This document shows, one piece after another, positions 44,615-57,830 of a stretch of DNA of 64,000 nucleotides. Within the stretch, counting starts at the first letter, position 1. Each line of letters begins with the position of its first letter. Origin of the DNA: Dipteris shenzhenensis (lineage: Eukaryota; Polypodiophyta; Polypodiopsida; Gleicheniales); assembly GCA_047967505.1 (NCBI GenBank), contig CM106539.1. One strand, given 5' to 3'. The notes under the pieces were generated by a model, which saw only the letters and a list, made by a program, of their open reading frames with translations, did not search any database and was not told the DNA's origin. The translations under genes were made by a program, and so were the position numbers.

Positions 44615-47328
44615 TGCACACCAAGCACATCTCTGAACTTGCGTAGCTTCTCTGCACCCAATGCCTTCGTGAATATGTCAGCTACTTGATCCTTTGTGCT
44701 GACATAAACTAGATCAATAAAACCTACTAGAACCTTCTCCCACACATAGTGATAATGCATCTCAATGTGCTTTGTTCTAGCATGATAGACTGGGTTATTT
44801 GCCAAGTGTATACCGCTCACATTGTCACAATAAATGACAACTGGCCCATCTATAGACTAATGTATATCATAAAGTAGCTTACGCAACCAAGCTACCTCAC
44901 ATGCATCCATTGCTGCACCCCTGTACTCAGCCTCTATGCTCGACAAGGCAACTGTAGGCTATTTCTTGTTGCTCCAAGTGACTGTAACACTCCCAAAAGA
45001 GAACACATATCCACTGGTAGATCGTCTATCAGAAATACTACCAGCCCAATCAGCATCAGTGCTCCATCAGTGTATCCATGCAATTGTATCTGAACCCCAG
45101 TCTCATAAAATAGTCCATACTGCAATGTGGACTTCACATACCTCAGTATGTGTCTAGCCGCATCCAAATGCGGTTTCCTTGGAGCCTGCATAAACTGACT
45201 TACCAACCCAACAGCATAGCTCAAATCTGGCCTGGTAATAGTCATATAAATCAAACTTCCTACTATGCATTTGTACATAGTAGGGTCTTCCAGAAGCTCA
45301 CCTACATCTGCGCTCAACTTCACATTCTGCTCCAAAGGAACTGAAATAGGTTTACAACCTGTTATCCCATATTTGGATAGCATGTCCAATCCATACTGCC
45401 TCTGCAAGAGCCATATCCCACTTGTGGATCTAATGACCTCAATGCCCAAGAAGTAATGTAGCTCTCCCAAATCCTTCATCTCAAACTTCTGCTTCAATAG
45501 CATTTTCACATGAAGGATATCTTTATCACTATCACCTGTGATGATCAAATCATCAACATAAATGACAAGCAGCATAATACCTTTCTCTGTTTTTCTCACA
45601 TAAAGTGGGAAATCTGCCTTGGAAATCTGAAAGCCAATATGACAAGATACTGTCCTATCTTGTTAGACCATGCTCTGGTGCTTGCTTCAAGCCATACAAG
45701 GCTTTCTTCAACCTACAAACAAACTCAGGATGAATAGCATGAACATAACCTAGTGGTTGCTCCATATAGACCTCTTTTTGCAAATCACCATGCAAGAAAG
45801 CATTCTTTACATCCATCTGATGTAAAGACCATCCCTTTGATGCAGCCATAGCAATGACTGCTCTTACGGTTGCCATCCTTGCAACTGGACTGAATGTTTC
45901 TTCATAATCAATGCCATATGGCTGTGCATACCCCTTGACAACTAATCTTGCCTTGTATCTGTTCACAGACCATCTGCATTGTGCTTCACCTTATAAACCC
46001 ACTTGCAGCCAATTGCATTCTTGTCTTTAGGCAAAGGCACCAATTCCCATGTAGCATTTGCTTCCAAGGCATCCATTTCTTCATCCATAGCTTTCTTTCC
46101 CATGGCTTACTTAAAAGAAGTGGGTTCTGGTTCATGTATCACTTTGACCTTATAGGCATAGTGAATGGCTATAAATCCATCATATTTCAGCCTATCCACA
46201 TGATACTTAACTCTGGTAGACCTACACAAAATAGGATCACTACCAGGTGCTCTCAAAACATCCTTGTCTTCCTTACTCCAGGTGTAACAATAGAAGGAAT
46301 ATCCAACTCATCATCAAGGCTCTGTTCAAAGCCACTGGATTCACCGTCCACATAAGAGTGACATGCATTCACATCAACCGTGGCCTGATCTGCTTCCTCT
46401 TTTTCTTTTCGTAATACTTGCATACCACTATCTGCATTGCTTTGAGGAGATCCTCCTTATCTCAATCTACTTGTCCATGGTGAAGTATGTGAACCACTGC
46501 TAGAGGACACTACAAGTCCACTAATATTTTGTAATTGCTGCTGTGAATTCTGTGCAGCATTACCATTTTGTGCATCTACATCGTCAATCACATTTATTGG
46601 TTTATACCAGCTGCTCATCTCATAAAAAACAACATCTCTGCTCACTATAAAAGGGTTATAGCATCTATACCCTTTCTACTACAGAGAATAACCAATAAAG
46701 ATGAACTTCTTAGCTTTTGGATCCAACTTGGATCTCAACTCATCTGACACATGCACATAGGCAATGCAACCAAAAACTTTCAAATGAGAAATATCTAGTT
46801 TCCTACAAGTATACCTCTCCTCTGGCCATGTATTGCTGCAGTGGGAGTCCTGTTCATTATGTAGACTACTGTAGCAACTGCTTCAGCCCAATAATAATCT
46901 GGTAGGTCTTTTTCATTGAGCATGGCACGAGATACCTCTCCAGTATGCTTATTTTTCCTTTCTACAAGTACATTTTGCTATGGGGTATGACTGTATGAAT
47001 ATTGTTGCTTTATGCCATGCTCCTGTAGGAAAACTCATTTGAGAGATACTCTCCCCCTCCATTTGACCTTAGGCATTTTATTTGCAAGCCTATTTCTTTT
47101 TCAACCATAGCTTTAAAAGCTTTGAAATGCCCAAACACTTCACTTTTCTTTTTCATAAAATACACCCAAACTTTTCTGCTATAGTCATCAATAAAAGTGA
47201 CAAATAATGACAACCTCCAATAGATGCAGCTTTAGTAGTCCACACATCAGAGTGGATTAATTCCAATGGCCTCTTACTCTCTTGAACATGTCTAGGAAAA
47301 GGTTTCCTTGCCTGTTTTCCAAATTGAC
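44615..47328 (-). pseudogene. copia pol pseudogene (IN, RT, RH)
   Basis: Integrase (47010-47328): [14 protein letters not shown] and [20 protein letters not shown] are kept, but LRSNGGGEY replaces LRTDNGGEY, so the second catalytic Asp is lost. [12 protein letters not shown] near 45985-46015, [20 protein letters not shown] and [13 protein letters not shown] at 45655-45966, and the YVDD box (VIYVDDLIITGDSD) near 45530-45570. RNase H region: VGSLIYMTITRPDLSYAVGL near 45210-45260, and after a frame break the C-terminal HARTKHIEMHYHYVWEK and VADIFTKALG (44615-44790). Several frameshifts. It is more conserved than the plus-strand copia element, so probably younger. Confidence 0.87.
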
Positions 47329-47653
47329 AGGCTTTCTCTCTTGGAAGCAGTGACTTAGGGAGAACAGACAAAGATTCTCTTTCTCACTAGGATCTCTTTC
47401 TCTCTCTCAAAGCAAAAAACTAAAGTGAATGGGCTCAACTAACAATCACTCTAGAAGAATCTCTCAATGAACAAAATAAGAACTCACAAATCTCTCTCTC
47501 TCAATCTTTAGATCTCTCACAAGAGGAACAAATGGAGATCTTCAACTCTCAAGGACAATTTTATTTTAGTGGAAGAGAACTCTCATGAAGAACACTCAAG
47601 ACTCTTGATCTCTCAATCTCTCACGAGAATTGCACCTTGATGGAAGGTGCAAC

Positions 47654-47665
47654 GCTTTGATACCA
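47654..47665 (-). promoter_or_regulatory. Primer-binding site, second copy
   Basis: TGGTATCAAAGC on the minus strand, as at 11117-11128, next to the LTR at 47666. Confidence 0.85.
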
Positions 47666-47878
47666 TGAACACATAGGAGATGGAGAGGAGATGAGGAGAG
47701 AGGGCATAGCTAGAGAGCACACCACAAATGATGAAGTGTACACTAGTATTAGTTGAAAAGAATGAATACTATACAAATCCTTTTAGGGTTAGGGTTTCCA
47801 ACCCTTGTGCCTTTTAGCACTCTTTTGTGTTAGTGCTATGCACATATCAACACATGATATTGAGATGATTCCTCAACA
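47666..47878 (-). mobile_element. 5' LTR of the gag-only element, second copy (orphan)
   Basis: Same 213-bp LTR as 11129-11341, followed by the same TCTTG at 47879-47883, but gag and the other LTR are missing because the duplication starts inside the leader. Confidence 0.88.
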
Positions 47879-48077
47879 TCTTGTACGATCAATTATCTCC
47901 TAAACATTTCCAAATGTTTTAAAGGACAATTATAAAGGATTGGTGAGATGGGTAAGTTCAAGCACATGATTGTGCAAGAGTTGTCTATGAATCTAGGGGA
48001 GAGTAGCTATGGGTTGTGCACTCTTGTATTATGGTTCTAACGACTAAAATGTTAGCACCCCCTAATGATGTGGTTTG

Positions 48078-51000
48078 CCGTTAAAAAACACGCTCCTAGG
48101 TGTGTTATCCGAACAAGTACTTATTATCAAATGGGCACACCACATTTCATGCAACTCAATACCACCTAGGTTGTGGCTCATGCAGAGTATTGTGCCAATC
48201 GGATATGCTTTGCATGGTCGATCACGCATTATACACCATTTTTCTCCTAGTGTTATGCACCACCATCAAAAAATGCGCTCCCATGTGTGTTATCCTAACA
48301 AGTACTTATGGGATGGGCGTGCCATAGTGCCACTTTGCATGCAGCTCAATACCACCTAGTTTGATTAGCCTGATCAAAGTATTGTGCCCATCGGATATGA
48401 TTTGCATGGTCAACCAAGCATTAAACTCTGTTTTTGCCTTAGTGTCATGCACAAGCATCAAAAAACATTGTCCTAGGTGTGTTATTCCAACAAGTACTTA
48501 TTGTATTGGTGTGCCACATTTCATACAACTCAATAACACCTAGTTTGAGGTGCATCCAAAGTATTGTGCCCATCGGATATGCTTTTCATGGTCGATCACA
48601 CAATATGCACCGGTTTTCCCCTAGTGTTATGCACAACTGTAAAAAAGCACGCTTGCATGGGTGTTATGCGAGAAAATACTTATGGGATGGGCATGCCACT
48701 TTGCATGCAAGTAAATACCACCTAGGTTGAGGTGCGTACAAAGTATTGTGCCCATCAAATAGGATTTGTATTTTCGATCAAGCATTAAAAAACCGTTTTT
48801 ATTCGGTGTGATACACTTCCATAAAAAAACTTGCTCCTAAGTGTGTTATCCGAACAAGTACTTATTGGATGGGCATGCCACTTTGGAAACAAGTCAATAC
48901 CATCTATATTGAGATGTGTACAAAGTATTGCATCATCGGATATGATTTGCATGCTCAATCACTCATTATACACCATTTTCCTCCTAGTGTTATGCACAAC
49001 TGTAAAAAAAAGCTCTCCCAGGTGTGTTATCCGAACAAGTACTTATGAGATGGGCGTTCCACTTTGCACGCAGTTAAATACCACATGGATAGATTCCCAT
49101 GCAAAGTATTAATCCCATTGGATATGATTTGAATGGTCGACCAAGCATTAAACTCCGCTTTTGCCTTAGTGTCATGCACAAGCCTAAAAAAACATTGTCC
49201 TAGGTGTGTTATTCCAACAAGTACTTATCGGATTGGCACACCACATTTCATGCAACTCAATACCACCTAGGTTAAGGTGTGTGCAAAGTGTTGTGCCCCC
49301 ATCAGATATGCTTTGCATGGTCAATCACACATTATACACCGTTTTTCGCCTAGTGTTATGTGCACAACCGTCAAAAAACACGCTCCCAGGTGTGTTATCT
49401 AAACAAGTACTTATGGGATGGGTGCGCCACTTTGCATGCAAGTAAATACCACTTAGGTTGAGGTGCGTTCAAAGTATTATGCCCATCCAATATTCTTTGC
49501 ATGGTTGATTCTTGCTATAAACACTATTTTCGCCTCATTGTGATGCACATCCGTCAAAAAACATGCTCCTAGTTGTGTTTACAAAACAATTACTTATCGG
49601 ATGGGCATGCCACTTTGCACAATTAATAACATCTAGGTTAATATGCATGAAAAATATTGTGTCCATCGGATATGCTTTTCATGCTTGATCACGCATTATA
49701 CACAGTTTTCCTCCTAGTATTATGCACCACTGTCAAAAAATGTGATCCCAGGTGTGTTATCCGAGCAAGTACTTATGGGATCGGCGTGCCACTTTGCATG
49801 AATGTCAATACCATTTGGATAGAGTCTATGCAAAGTATGGATCCCATCATATATGATTTGCATTGTTGACCAAGCATTAAACTCTATTTTTGCCTTAGTG
49901 TCATGCACAAACATAAAAAAAGATTGTCCTAGGTGTCTTATTCCAACAAGTACTTATCGGATTAGTGTGCCACATTTCATACAACTCAATACCACCTAGG
50001 TTGAGATGTGTGCAAAGTATTGTGCCCATCGGATCTGCTTTGCATGGTCGATCACGCATTATGCACCGTTTTCCTGCTAGTGTTATACACAAACGTAAAA
50101 AAATGCACTCCCATGTGTGTTATGCACACAAGTACTTATGGGATGGGTGCACCACTTTGGATGCAAGTAAATACCACCTAGTTTGAGGTGTGTGCAAAGT
50201 ATTGTGCCCATCGGATAGGCTTTGCATTGTCGATCAAGCATTAAACACCATTTTTACCTCAATGTGATGCACATCCGTAAAAAAACACACTCCTAATTGT
50301 GTTATCTGAACATGTACTTATTGGATGGGCACACCACATTGCATGCATCTCAATACCACCTAGTTTGAGGTGTTTTCAGAGTAGTGTTTCCATCGGATAT
50401 GCTATGCATGGTCAATCACGCATTCTACACTGTTTTTCCCCTAGTGTCATGCACAACCGTAAAAAAATATGCTCCCAGGTGTATTATCTGAAAACGGTGC
50501 ACCACTTTGCATGCAAGTAAATACCACCTAGTTTGAGGTGCGTGCAAAGTATTGTGCCCATCCGATATGCTTTGCATGGTCGATTCTCCATTAAATACCG
50601 TTTTTGCCTTAGTGTGATGCACATCTGTCAGAAAACATGCTCCTAGGTGTATTATCCGAACAAGTACTTATCGAATGGGCGCACCACTTTGTGTGAAAGT
50701 CAATAATATCTAGGTTGAGACACATGAGAAGTAACGTGTCCATCAGATATCATTTGCATGCTCGATCACGCATTATACACAATTTTCCTCCTAGTGTTAT
50801 GCACCACCGTCAAAAAAGCGCTCCCAAGTATGTTATCGAAACAAGTAATTATGGGATGGGGATGCCACTTTGAATGCATGGAAATATCACTTTTATAGAG
50901 GCCTGTGCAAAGTATTGAGCCCATCAAATATGATTTGAATGGCTGACCAAGCATTAAACTCCGTTTTTGCCTTAGTGTCATGCACAAGCAAAAACATTAT

Positions 51001-51420
51001 CCTAGGTGTGTTATTCCAACAACGGATTGGCACGCCACATTGCATGCAACCCAATAAAACCTATGTTGAGGTGTGTGCAAAGTATTGTGCCCATCAGATA
51101 TGCTATGCATGGTCGATCACACATTATACACCGTTTTTCCCCTAGTGTTATGCACAATCGTCAAAAAACACGCTCCTAGGTGTGTTATCTGAACAAGTAC
51201 TTATGAGATGGGTGTGCCACTTTGCATGCAAGTAAATACCACCTAGGTTGTGGCACGTGCAGAGTATTGTGCCCATCCAATGTGCTTTGCATGGTCGATT
51301 CTTGCATTAAATACTGTTTTTGCCTCAGTGTGATGGATATCCGTAAAAGAACACGCTCCTAGGTGTGTTATCCGAACACGTACTTATTGGATGGGTACAC
51401 CACATTGCATGCAACTAAAT
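48078..51420. repeat. Satellite array, second copy
   Basis: Same ~182-bp array as 11541-14877, monomer by monomer and in the same order. The CCAAGCATTAAACTC variant lies at 48414, 49141, 49870 and 50947. Differences include a ~9-bp loss at 51020 that removes one AAGTACTT site and a 16-bp stretch near 51255 that the first copy lacks. Confidence 0.92.
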
Positions 51421-51664
51421 ACTAAATTATTTATACTATATTTTATAATTCTAAACCGTAAAATCACTAATTTAAATTAGAGATTCTATTAGCTAAATGC
51501 TAAACATGAATCCATGATTGAAAACCCATATCCTTGTATCACCATCAAAATTTAATGAAATAAAGTAAAATTAAAATAAAAGAGATTAATTTAAGGAAAA
51601 GTTACAAGTAATAGGAAAAATATTCAAAAGAGACTAATAATTTTTATAAAATTTCCATAAGAAG

Positions 51665-54653
51665 ATGGCAACATATTTCAGTGCTGGGATGGAGGTGATA
51701 TTATGTTGCCAAAGAGAAGTAGTTGCATTTGCTACAATCCGTGATAGTGATCCAAATTCTCTTTGTCATGTTCAAAGACTTGGCAAAGATAAGGTTGCAG
51801 TTATTGTATCAAAGATTCTTAGTGCACATGTTGAGCTAATGCATAAATGTGGAGATATGGAAGTACTTGGAGATGTTATGCCTTATAATGTTTTCAATAA
51901 ATTATTTATTACATGGGATAGAGATGAGACTTATCCAACACATATCATTGGGAATACAAAGTGCAATTCTTTGGATTTTAGTGTGGGAGATATTTGCAAA
52001 TGATATCATTTGCAAATAAGAACATAGCGGAAGGTCAAGTTTTGGGGTTTGAATGCTAGGATCAATGGTCATTTGCGAAGATGAGGATTGTGAAAGTTAC
52101 TCATGATGTTACTATGGATGATAACGCAACGTCATTGTATGGTTCCTATTATGAGGAAGGAAAAGATTTGAGATGGAGCATGCAAATTTTGAAGATTAAA
52201 AAGGGACATGTAGTTTTCAATGACAAAGATAGAGTATACTACAATTTCAAAGGACTTAAAGAATATGCCTACAAGCCAAGCTTTGTCCTTCAGATGTGGA
52301 TGATTTCAATGGACTCAAGTATAGAAGTGACATCCTATCAGGAGTGGATGAGTTCATTGATACCGAGAAAGATAAAGAATTCAAAAGCAATGCCTACTCT
52401 TGAGTGGATAAATTCTTGCATATTGAGAAAGGCAAAGGAATCAAAACTGTTGTCTCTTAAAAATTAGATGATTTCAATGCAATCCTCTATAGAAGTGACA
52501 TCTTATTAGGAGTGGATGAATTTAGTGGTACTGTGAAGGCAAAAGACTTTAGAAGCGATGTCTTATCTAGAGTTGATGAATTCACACACATCGAGAAAGA
52601 TAAAGATATCATCGGTGAGCTCAATGGTACTATGAAGGAAAAAGACTTCAAAAGCAATGTCTTATATGGAAACGATGAATTCATGCACATCTAGAAAGAT
52701 AAATATATCATTTGTGTTGTCTCCTCGAACTTGGATGATTTCAATGCACTTAACTATAGAAGTGATATCTTGTCGAGAGTGGATGAGTTCATTGGTACCA
52801 ATAAAGCAAAAGGTTTCAGAAGTGATGTCTCATCTGGAGTGGATGAATTCGTACACATTGTCAAGGAGCGCAAAGAGTCGAAAGTGTTGGCTTATCAAAC
52901 ATGGACAACATGGATATTGACTCAAATGGTCCAAAGATTACTTCAAAGACAAGAATGAAATCAACAAAGGACTATTTGGTATTTGGCTTTGACATTGATA
53001 AGATAAACGATGCAACATCCCATGAAAACATAGTGACAAATAAATTCTACGGGAGAAGTGTACAATTTCCAAAAAGGATGTACAGAAGAAACCAAAAAAG
53101 GACTATTCGGTATTTGACTTTGATTGTAATAAGATGAAGGATGCAACATCCCATGAAAATAAAGTGAAAATTAAATTTGACAGGGAGAAGTGTACAAACG
53201 TACAAAAGAAACGGGCATACATATGCATGAAAAGAAAGTGAGTCCAGACAGATGTAGAAAAGCAACCAAAGAGAATAAGAGTAATGAATGAAGATGTTAT
53301 GCTAAAAGCAATGCGATCTACATGTTGCAAGTGAAGTTGTATGCATTCCATTAACTTACTAGACATCAAGCGACGTAGAAAAAAGAAGAGGGAGCGAAAG
53401 AAATGAATACCTATTCATGAGGCTCTCTTGCTTTCTGGTAAATGACACAAAAAAGTTAGATTTCGAACAATAGATAAATCCTCATATAAATGGAAAAAGT
53501 ATTTGCAATAATGCATATCGCACTACTATAGGATTATCAGATGGCACATACTAGGATTTGGCTAACAAAGCAAAGTATGGAGTAAAGTTTAACATTCATG
53601 GAAACACAAGAAGGCCCAAAACAAGAGCCTCAACGGTCTCGACAACATCAATTTTAAAAGACTACATTCATGAAAATGCTTTACCTCAACCCCATCTATT
53701 TGAAATGCATCTTCCGATAGGTTTGACAAAAAAAGAAGTGTTTAAGTCCTTTGGAGAAACACAGAGGCAAAGAGGGCATGCTCCGACGGTATACTCTTTG
53801 GAAGAAGAAATTTGTACATGTTAAAATCCCAAAAAGGCAAAAAATGTCAAAGTGCAGTGATTGTGATGATCTAAAGTGAGCATTTGAGAGTGCAACGTCT
53901 CCAAAACAAAGAGAATCATACCGAAAAAAAAAGAGAATTTCATCATGGAATGGTTCAGCATTCTAGACTAAAATATGCATTTTGGAAGGAGCAAGCTATT
54001 TCTCATCCAAATGAGTACATGTTCGTTATTGTAGATGGTATGGATCAGAACACAACAACATTACCTCGATTCATTAATACTCCACCTAAGCTACAAGGAA
54101 AATATTTTTTGAAGACACATATATGTGGAGTGTTAGTTCATGGATTTAAGTTTTTTGCAAACATATGGATTGATTCCTTGCATCTACATGATAGCAATCA
54201 AGTTGTAACGTCAGTTATGAAGGCAATTGACAATGTACATGTAGAAAAAGGTCACCTACCAGCAAATTTGAGAGTACAAATAGACAATTGTGGATGAGAG
54301 AATAAGAATGTACTCTCTTTTACATTTTTCTCAATGCTAATTGCTCATCGAATCTTCAATGAGATTGAAGTTGGGTTTATGTTGGTTGGAGACACACATG
54401 AGGATATCGATCAGGCTTTTAGCATTGTCTCAAGAGAGCTAAAACACAAGGACATGGAGGCGATGGATGACTTGATAAGAAATATGGGAGGCAAGTTGGT
54501 GGCTACAAGGAAGGTACAGTATGCTCCATGGTTGAAAGGATGTATATTGGAAGATCTTTATTCTACCTTTCATACAAAAAGGTGGTGATGCCCTAGATTG
54601 GTCATAGCACTCCACACTACTTTCACTTTTTCTTAAAGGATGAAAAACCAGTG
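51665..54653 (+). pseudogene. Transposase-like gene, second copy, N-terminal and core parts
   Basis: The same broken frames as the first copy: TNP1-like start 51665-52003 (ATG), 52081-52467, RSD-LSRVDEF repeats 52302-52892, CxxC region near 53800-53870, core 53884-54297 and 54334-54588 with the identical TGA inside DNCG-ENKN. A 16-bp tandem duplication (ATATCATTTGCAAATG-like, about 52000) and a one-base loss near 53051 are specific to this copy. The shared stop codons show that decay began before duplication, or that the two are alleles. Confidence 0.7.
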
Positions 54654-55502
54654 ATGGAGTGGCAACACTATTCTCATGATACAACATGGGAACTCAAAGA
54701 ACCTTATTGTCTCTTAACTTCAATCCTGAGCAAAGAAATGCATCAAGTATGGGCTCTTATAAAAGAATTCAGCAAGAAATCTAAAGGTGAAATAGAAGGC
54801 TTAAAATCTTCTATTACATACAAAGAGGAAATGCTTCATAGATTTCTTGATTGGAAACCCTCTTGGAAGGAACACACTGTTGTTGTAATTAAGAAGACCT
54901 ATCAATTGATAAAGGAACTTGAGAAAATGCAAGCAGATGATGCTAAGGCAAAACGGCCTTTATTTTGGCCAAATGTTGGTAATGACTTGCGCTCATCATT
55001 TGATGTCTTTGAAAATGAGTTTGATTCACTACTCCCACGTCCATATTGTGGTTCGAGGAAGAGAGAGTTTATGCCAAAAGTAGACATAGACATCCATAGT
55101 TTTGTTGCAGTTCGACCATCGGACGATGAGCATGAGAATGTTAAGTTCTGGGTTGCAAAAGTGGTGGACGTGAGCATTGATGACAAGGAAAATTTTGCAA
55201 CATTTACAACACTATGGTATGAGCCAAGGGGTAGGAAGGAGAACCAAGATAACAATACACTGTATATTGGCTATTTGAAAAAGGAATGGGTTCCAAACCA
55301 TGAAGCAGTTTTAGAGCTTTCCACAGAGACAGTCATAGTATCCTGGAAATCAAGGACAAAGAAAACAAGGAAGCACGTGGGATATGATGTAGAAGGAAAA
55401 ATAAGAATATTGATGCCCATTATTTTGCACATTTCTGAGTTTTTGAAGATGCTCGCTAAGGAGGAAGTAGAAGGAGATAGTGCAAATGAAGAATGCCCAT
55501 GA
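54654..55502 (+). CDS. C-terminal domain of the transposase-like gene, open in this copy
   Basis: The longest open frame of the decayed gene: 282 residues from an internal ATG at 54654 (MEWQHYSHDTTWELKEPY) to TGA at 55502. The same frame also extends upstream (PHYFHFFLKDEKPV), so it is not a true start. Contents: a helical region with MHQVWALIKEFSKKSKGEIE and KKTYQLIKELEKMQADDAKA, then a compact domain with FVAVRPSDDEHENVKFWVAK, LWYEPRGR, YIGYLKKEWVPNHEAVLELS and ETVIVSWKS, reminiscent of BAH/Tudor-like chromatin readers. The first copy is broken here by TGG-GAA to TGG-TAA near 18128, a 19-bp deletion near 18634 and a rearrangement near 18727. Probably not expressed alone; function unknown. 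Confidence 0.45.
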   Translation: MEWQHYSHDTTWELKEPYCLLTSILSKEMHQVWALIKEFSKKSKGEIEGLKSSITYKEEMLHRFLDWKPSWKEHTVVVIKKTYQLIKELEKMQADDAKAKRPLFWPNVGNDLRSSFDVFENEFDSLLPRPYCGSRKREFMPKVDIDIHSFVAVRPSDDEHENVKFWVAKVVDVSIDDKENFATFTTLWYEPRGRKENQDNNTLYIGYLKKEWVPNHEAVLELSTETVIVSWKSRTKKTRKHVGYDVEGKIRILMPIILHISEFLKMLAKEEVEGDSANEECP

Positions 55503-56692
55503 CAATACCATTCAAGCACCAATAAAGACTCTAGATGATGCGGTCTCTTCAGACGAGATTGAATGAGGATGGCATCCAAGCAACAAGTGATGATGAATTG
55601 GACATTCAAACAAACTAGTTGCCTATTGTACTTAACACATTTGTAAAGGCAAATTTGAGTTATTGAAAAGGTTGCGTGTCAAACTCCTTTGTACAAAGAC
55701 TCATGGAGAGCAATATTTCTTGTAAACATATGACAAGGTAAAATTGCAAGCATAGCTATTACTATTTTTGGAGCATATTTAAAGAGTCTTCCATGCCTCT
55801 TGTCTATTTTAACCTTTAAATTTTTTGGGACTTCAAGAACGGTTATAGTTTTCTACATCAAATTTTAAGTGCATTCTTTTGGATTAAATTATATTAATAA
55901 GTCTTTATTTAAAAGTAATTTTTCATGGATTTAAATTAAAAACTCATGATTTTTTTTAAACGTGAATAGGATTGTTAAAAACAAGAAGTACAAAAGTAGG
56001 ATTTAATCGAATTTTTTGCATTAGTAGTTCACCATTATAGAGACAAATTGTGAAATGATAGTGCCAAAAATTGAACTTTTGATTCTCGAATGACATTTTC
56101 ATAAAGTAAAATTTTCATTTGTGAAGGATTTTTGGGATTAATCCAAGAGTAGACATATGAGTCCAAAATTAATGAAATAAGTGTTATATGCAGTGTAATT
56201 GAGGAAGTACCTTACCCTTGAGCATTGTTTTCTAGGGTAATGCCCAAAAATATTCAAGGTAGAATATTTCTCAATTAAAATAACTGTCTCCAATTCACCT
56301 GATAACCAACAAGAGACTATGCCAAACATTTAAACAAAGAAGCTGTAGCCTCTCCATCATTGCTTAAAATTTTTAGTGATAAATAAGTATCTTGGCAAAA
56401 GATAGCTTTAATATAAAAGGGCAGACAATTGTTGAAGACCCCTCTCTCTGCTTCTCTTGAGGATTTCATCTTCAATAAAGAGATACACTGTTCAACAGAA
56501 TGTTATAATAGAGGTACAACACAAAGCAATAAAAAATTAATCCAATCAAAAGTATTAGTCTACATGTATAGATGTAAAGAAGTGTTTCTCAATAGACAGT
56601 AATGGTCAATAAAAGTGTTAGTTTACCTTCATTTTATCATCTTCTACCAAAAGTTTGTCCTTCCAAAGGTTAGTGCTTCTTCCTATGATATT
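55503..56692. other. AT-rich non-coding region, second copy
   Basis: Counterpart of 18917-20103; no feature recognised. Confidence 0.5.
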
Positions 56693-56902
56693 CTATGCTT
56701 TTATTTGGTTCTGTGCACTTGACTGAAGATTCATTGCTGCTTGGGCTTGCTTGAAGGTCTCATCATCCATCTCTTGGACCTTTGCACCTTCTTTAAAGCA
56801 CGAAAATAGTGCTTCCTTGGGGTCAAATTTATCTTCCAATGCCATCAAAGCATCATCTTGAACATCAACAACACGGTCTAGATTGCAAGATTGAGCAAAC
56901 AA
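56693..56902 (-). other. Possible terminal exon of an unknown gene, second copy
   Basis: The encoded peptide (DDALMALEDKFDPKEALFSC and onward) is identical to that at 20104-20313, with the same acceptor-like CTAG upstream and the same LTR 50 bp away. Confidence 0.35.
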
Positions 56903-56952
56903 TCAATGGAATGGCATTTAAATCCTTCCTCACAGGTCAAAGAGGATTAGTA

Positions 56953-57273
56953 TGTTGGATAATAGAATATACAATTGACCTTGGATCTTCAAGGTTGGAA
57001 TCATGGAGATAGCAGGACTAAAGGTCTCAATATCAACTCCTTGAGTAGAGAAGACTGGTCCCTTAAGTGTTTTGATTTTAATGCAACAATGTCCTGTGGG
57101 TGTTAAAGGCCACTGTACCTTAATAGGTTCTATAAATACTCAAACACATATATATATATGGATGTCATAGAAGCTTAGGGTGCTCTGCACCCACCAAAAC
57201 TTGTGTGGCTCTCTCTTTTGGCTCTCCTCTCTCCCATCTTCTTCCGTTCCACTTCCGTTGTTGAGATCTCTTA
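56953..57273 (+). mobile_element. 5' LTR of the plus-strand copia element, second copy (orphan)
   Basis: Counterpart of 20362-20682. The PBS TGGTATCAGAGC follows at 57276-57287 and leader sequence runs to 57832, where the element is cut by the A/B junction; gag and pol are absent. Confidence 0.75.
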
Positions 57274-57830
57274 ACTGGTATCAGAGCGTGCGTGTTCTAG
57301 CTAAGTCTGGGTGTGAGCCTAGAGCCTGAAGTTTGCTGGTGCAGATCTTGGGAGAAGGAGAAGCTCTGTTGGATGACTTCACCTACATCCTGGTGTGCAG
57401 AGACCTATAGAAACCTTTGGAAAGATCTTTGAGTGGTTTTGGAGCAAAAAAAGACATTTTTTTATCATTCCCTTGTTTCTTTCAACTATATTGATAGACT
57501 GAAATGACCCATAGAGGTAATCATTGCCTTCTTTTAGTGTCTATTGCACTTCAGGAAATTGAAAACACCTTCATTCTTGAATTTGGTATCATTTTGTTGT
57601 ATTTCTGACTCACTGTCTCTGCTTCAACGTTTTTCTGCCAATGGGTTGGAACTCAAGTTTGAAGCAACCATTCGCAGATTTGTAGTTTCGATGGAGTTAG
57701 GAGGTCCTAAAACTTTTGTGTTGCTCATCATTTGCACTCCAGTGGTGTTTACAAATAGTTCTGTTTGCAAAAAAGTTTTTGGTCCATGTGTTGGACCCAG
57801 TGATTGGGACCACGGTTTTCAAAACCATCT

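Larger units (their letters stand above)
44214..47328 (-). mobile_element. Minus-strand Ty1/copia element, 5' half cut off by the duplication junction
   Basis: Right to left on the minus strand: integrase, reverse transcriptase, RNase H, PPT, LTR. The right end stops inside the integrase zinc-finger region (CQFGKQARKPF) exactly where segmental copy A2 begins at 47329, so gag, protease, PBS and 5' LTR are absent. Confidence 0.85.
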
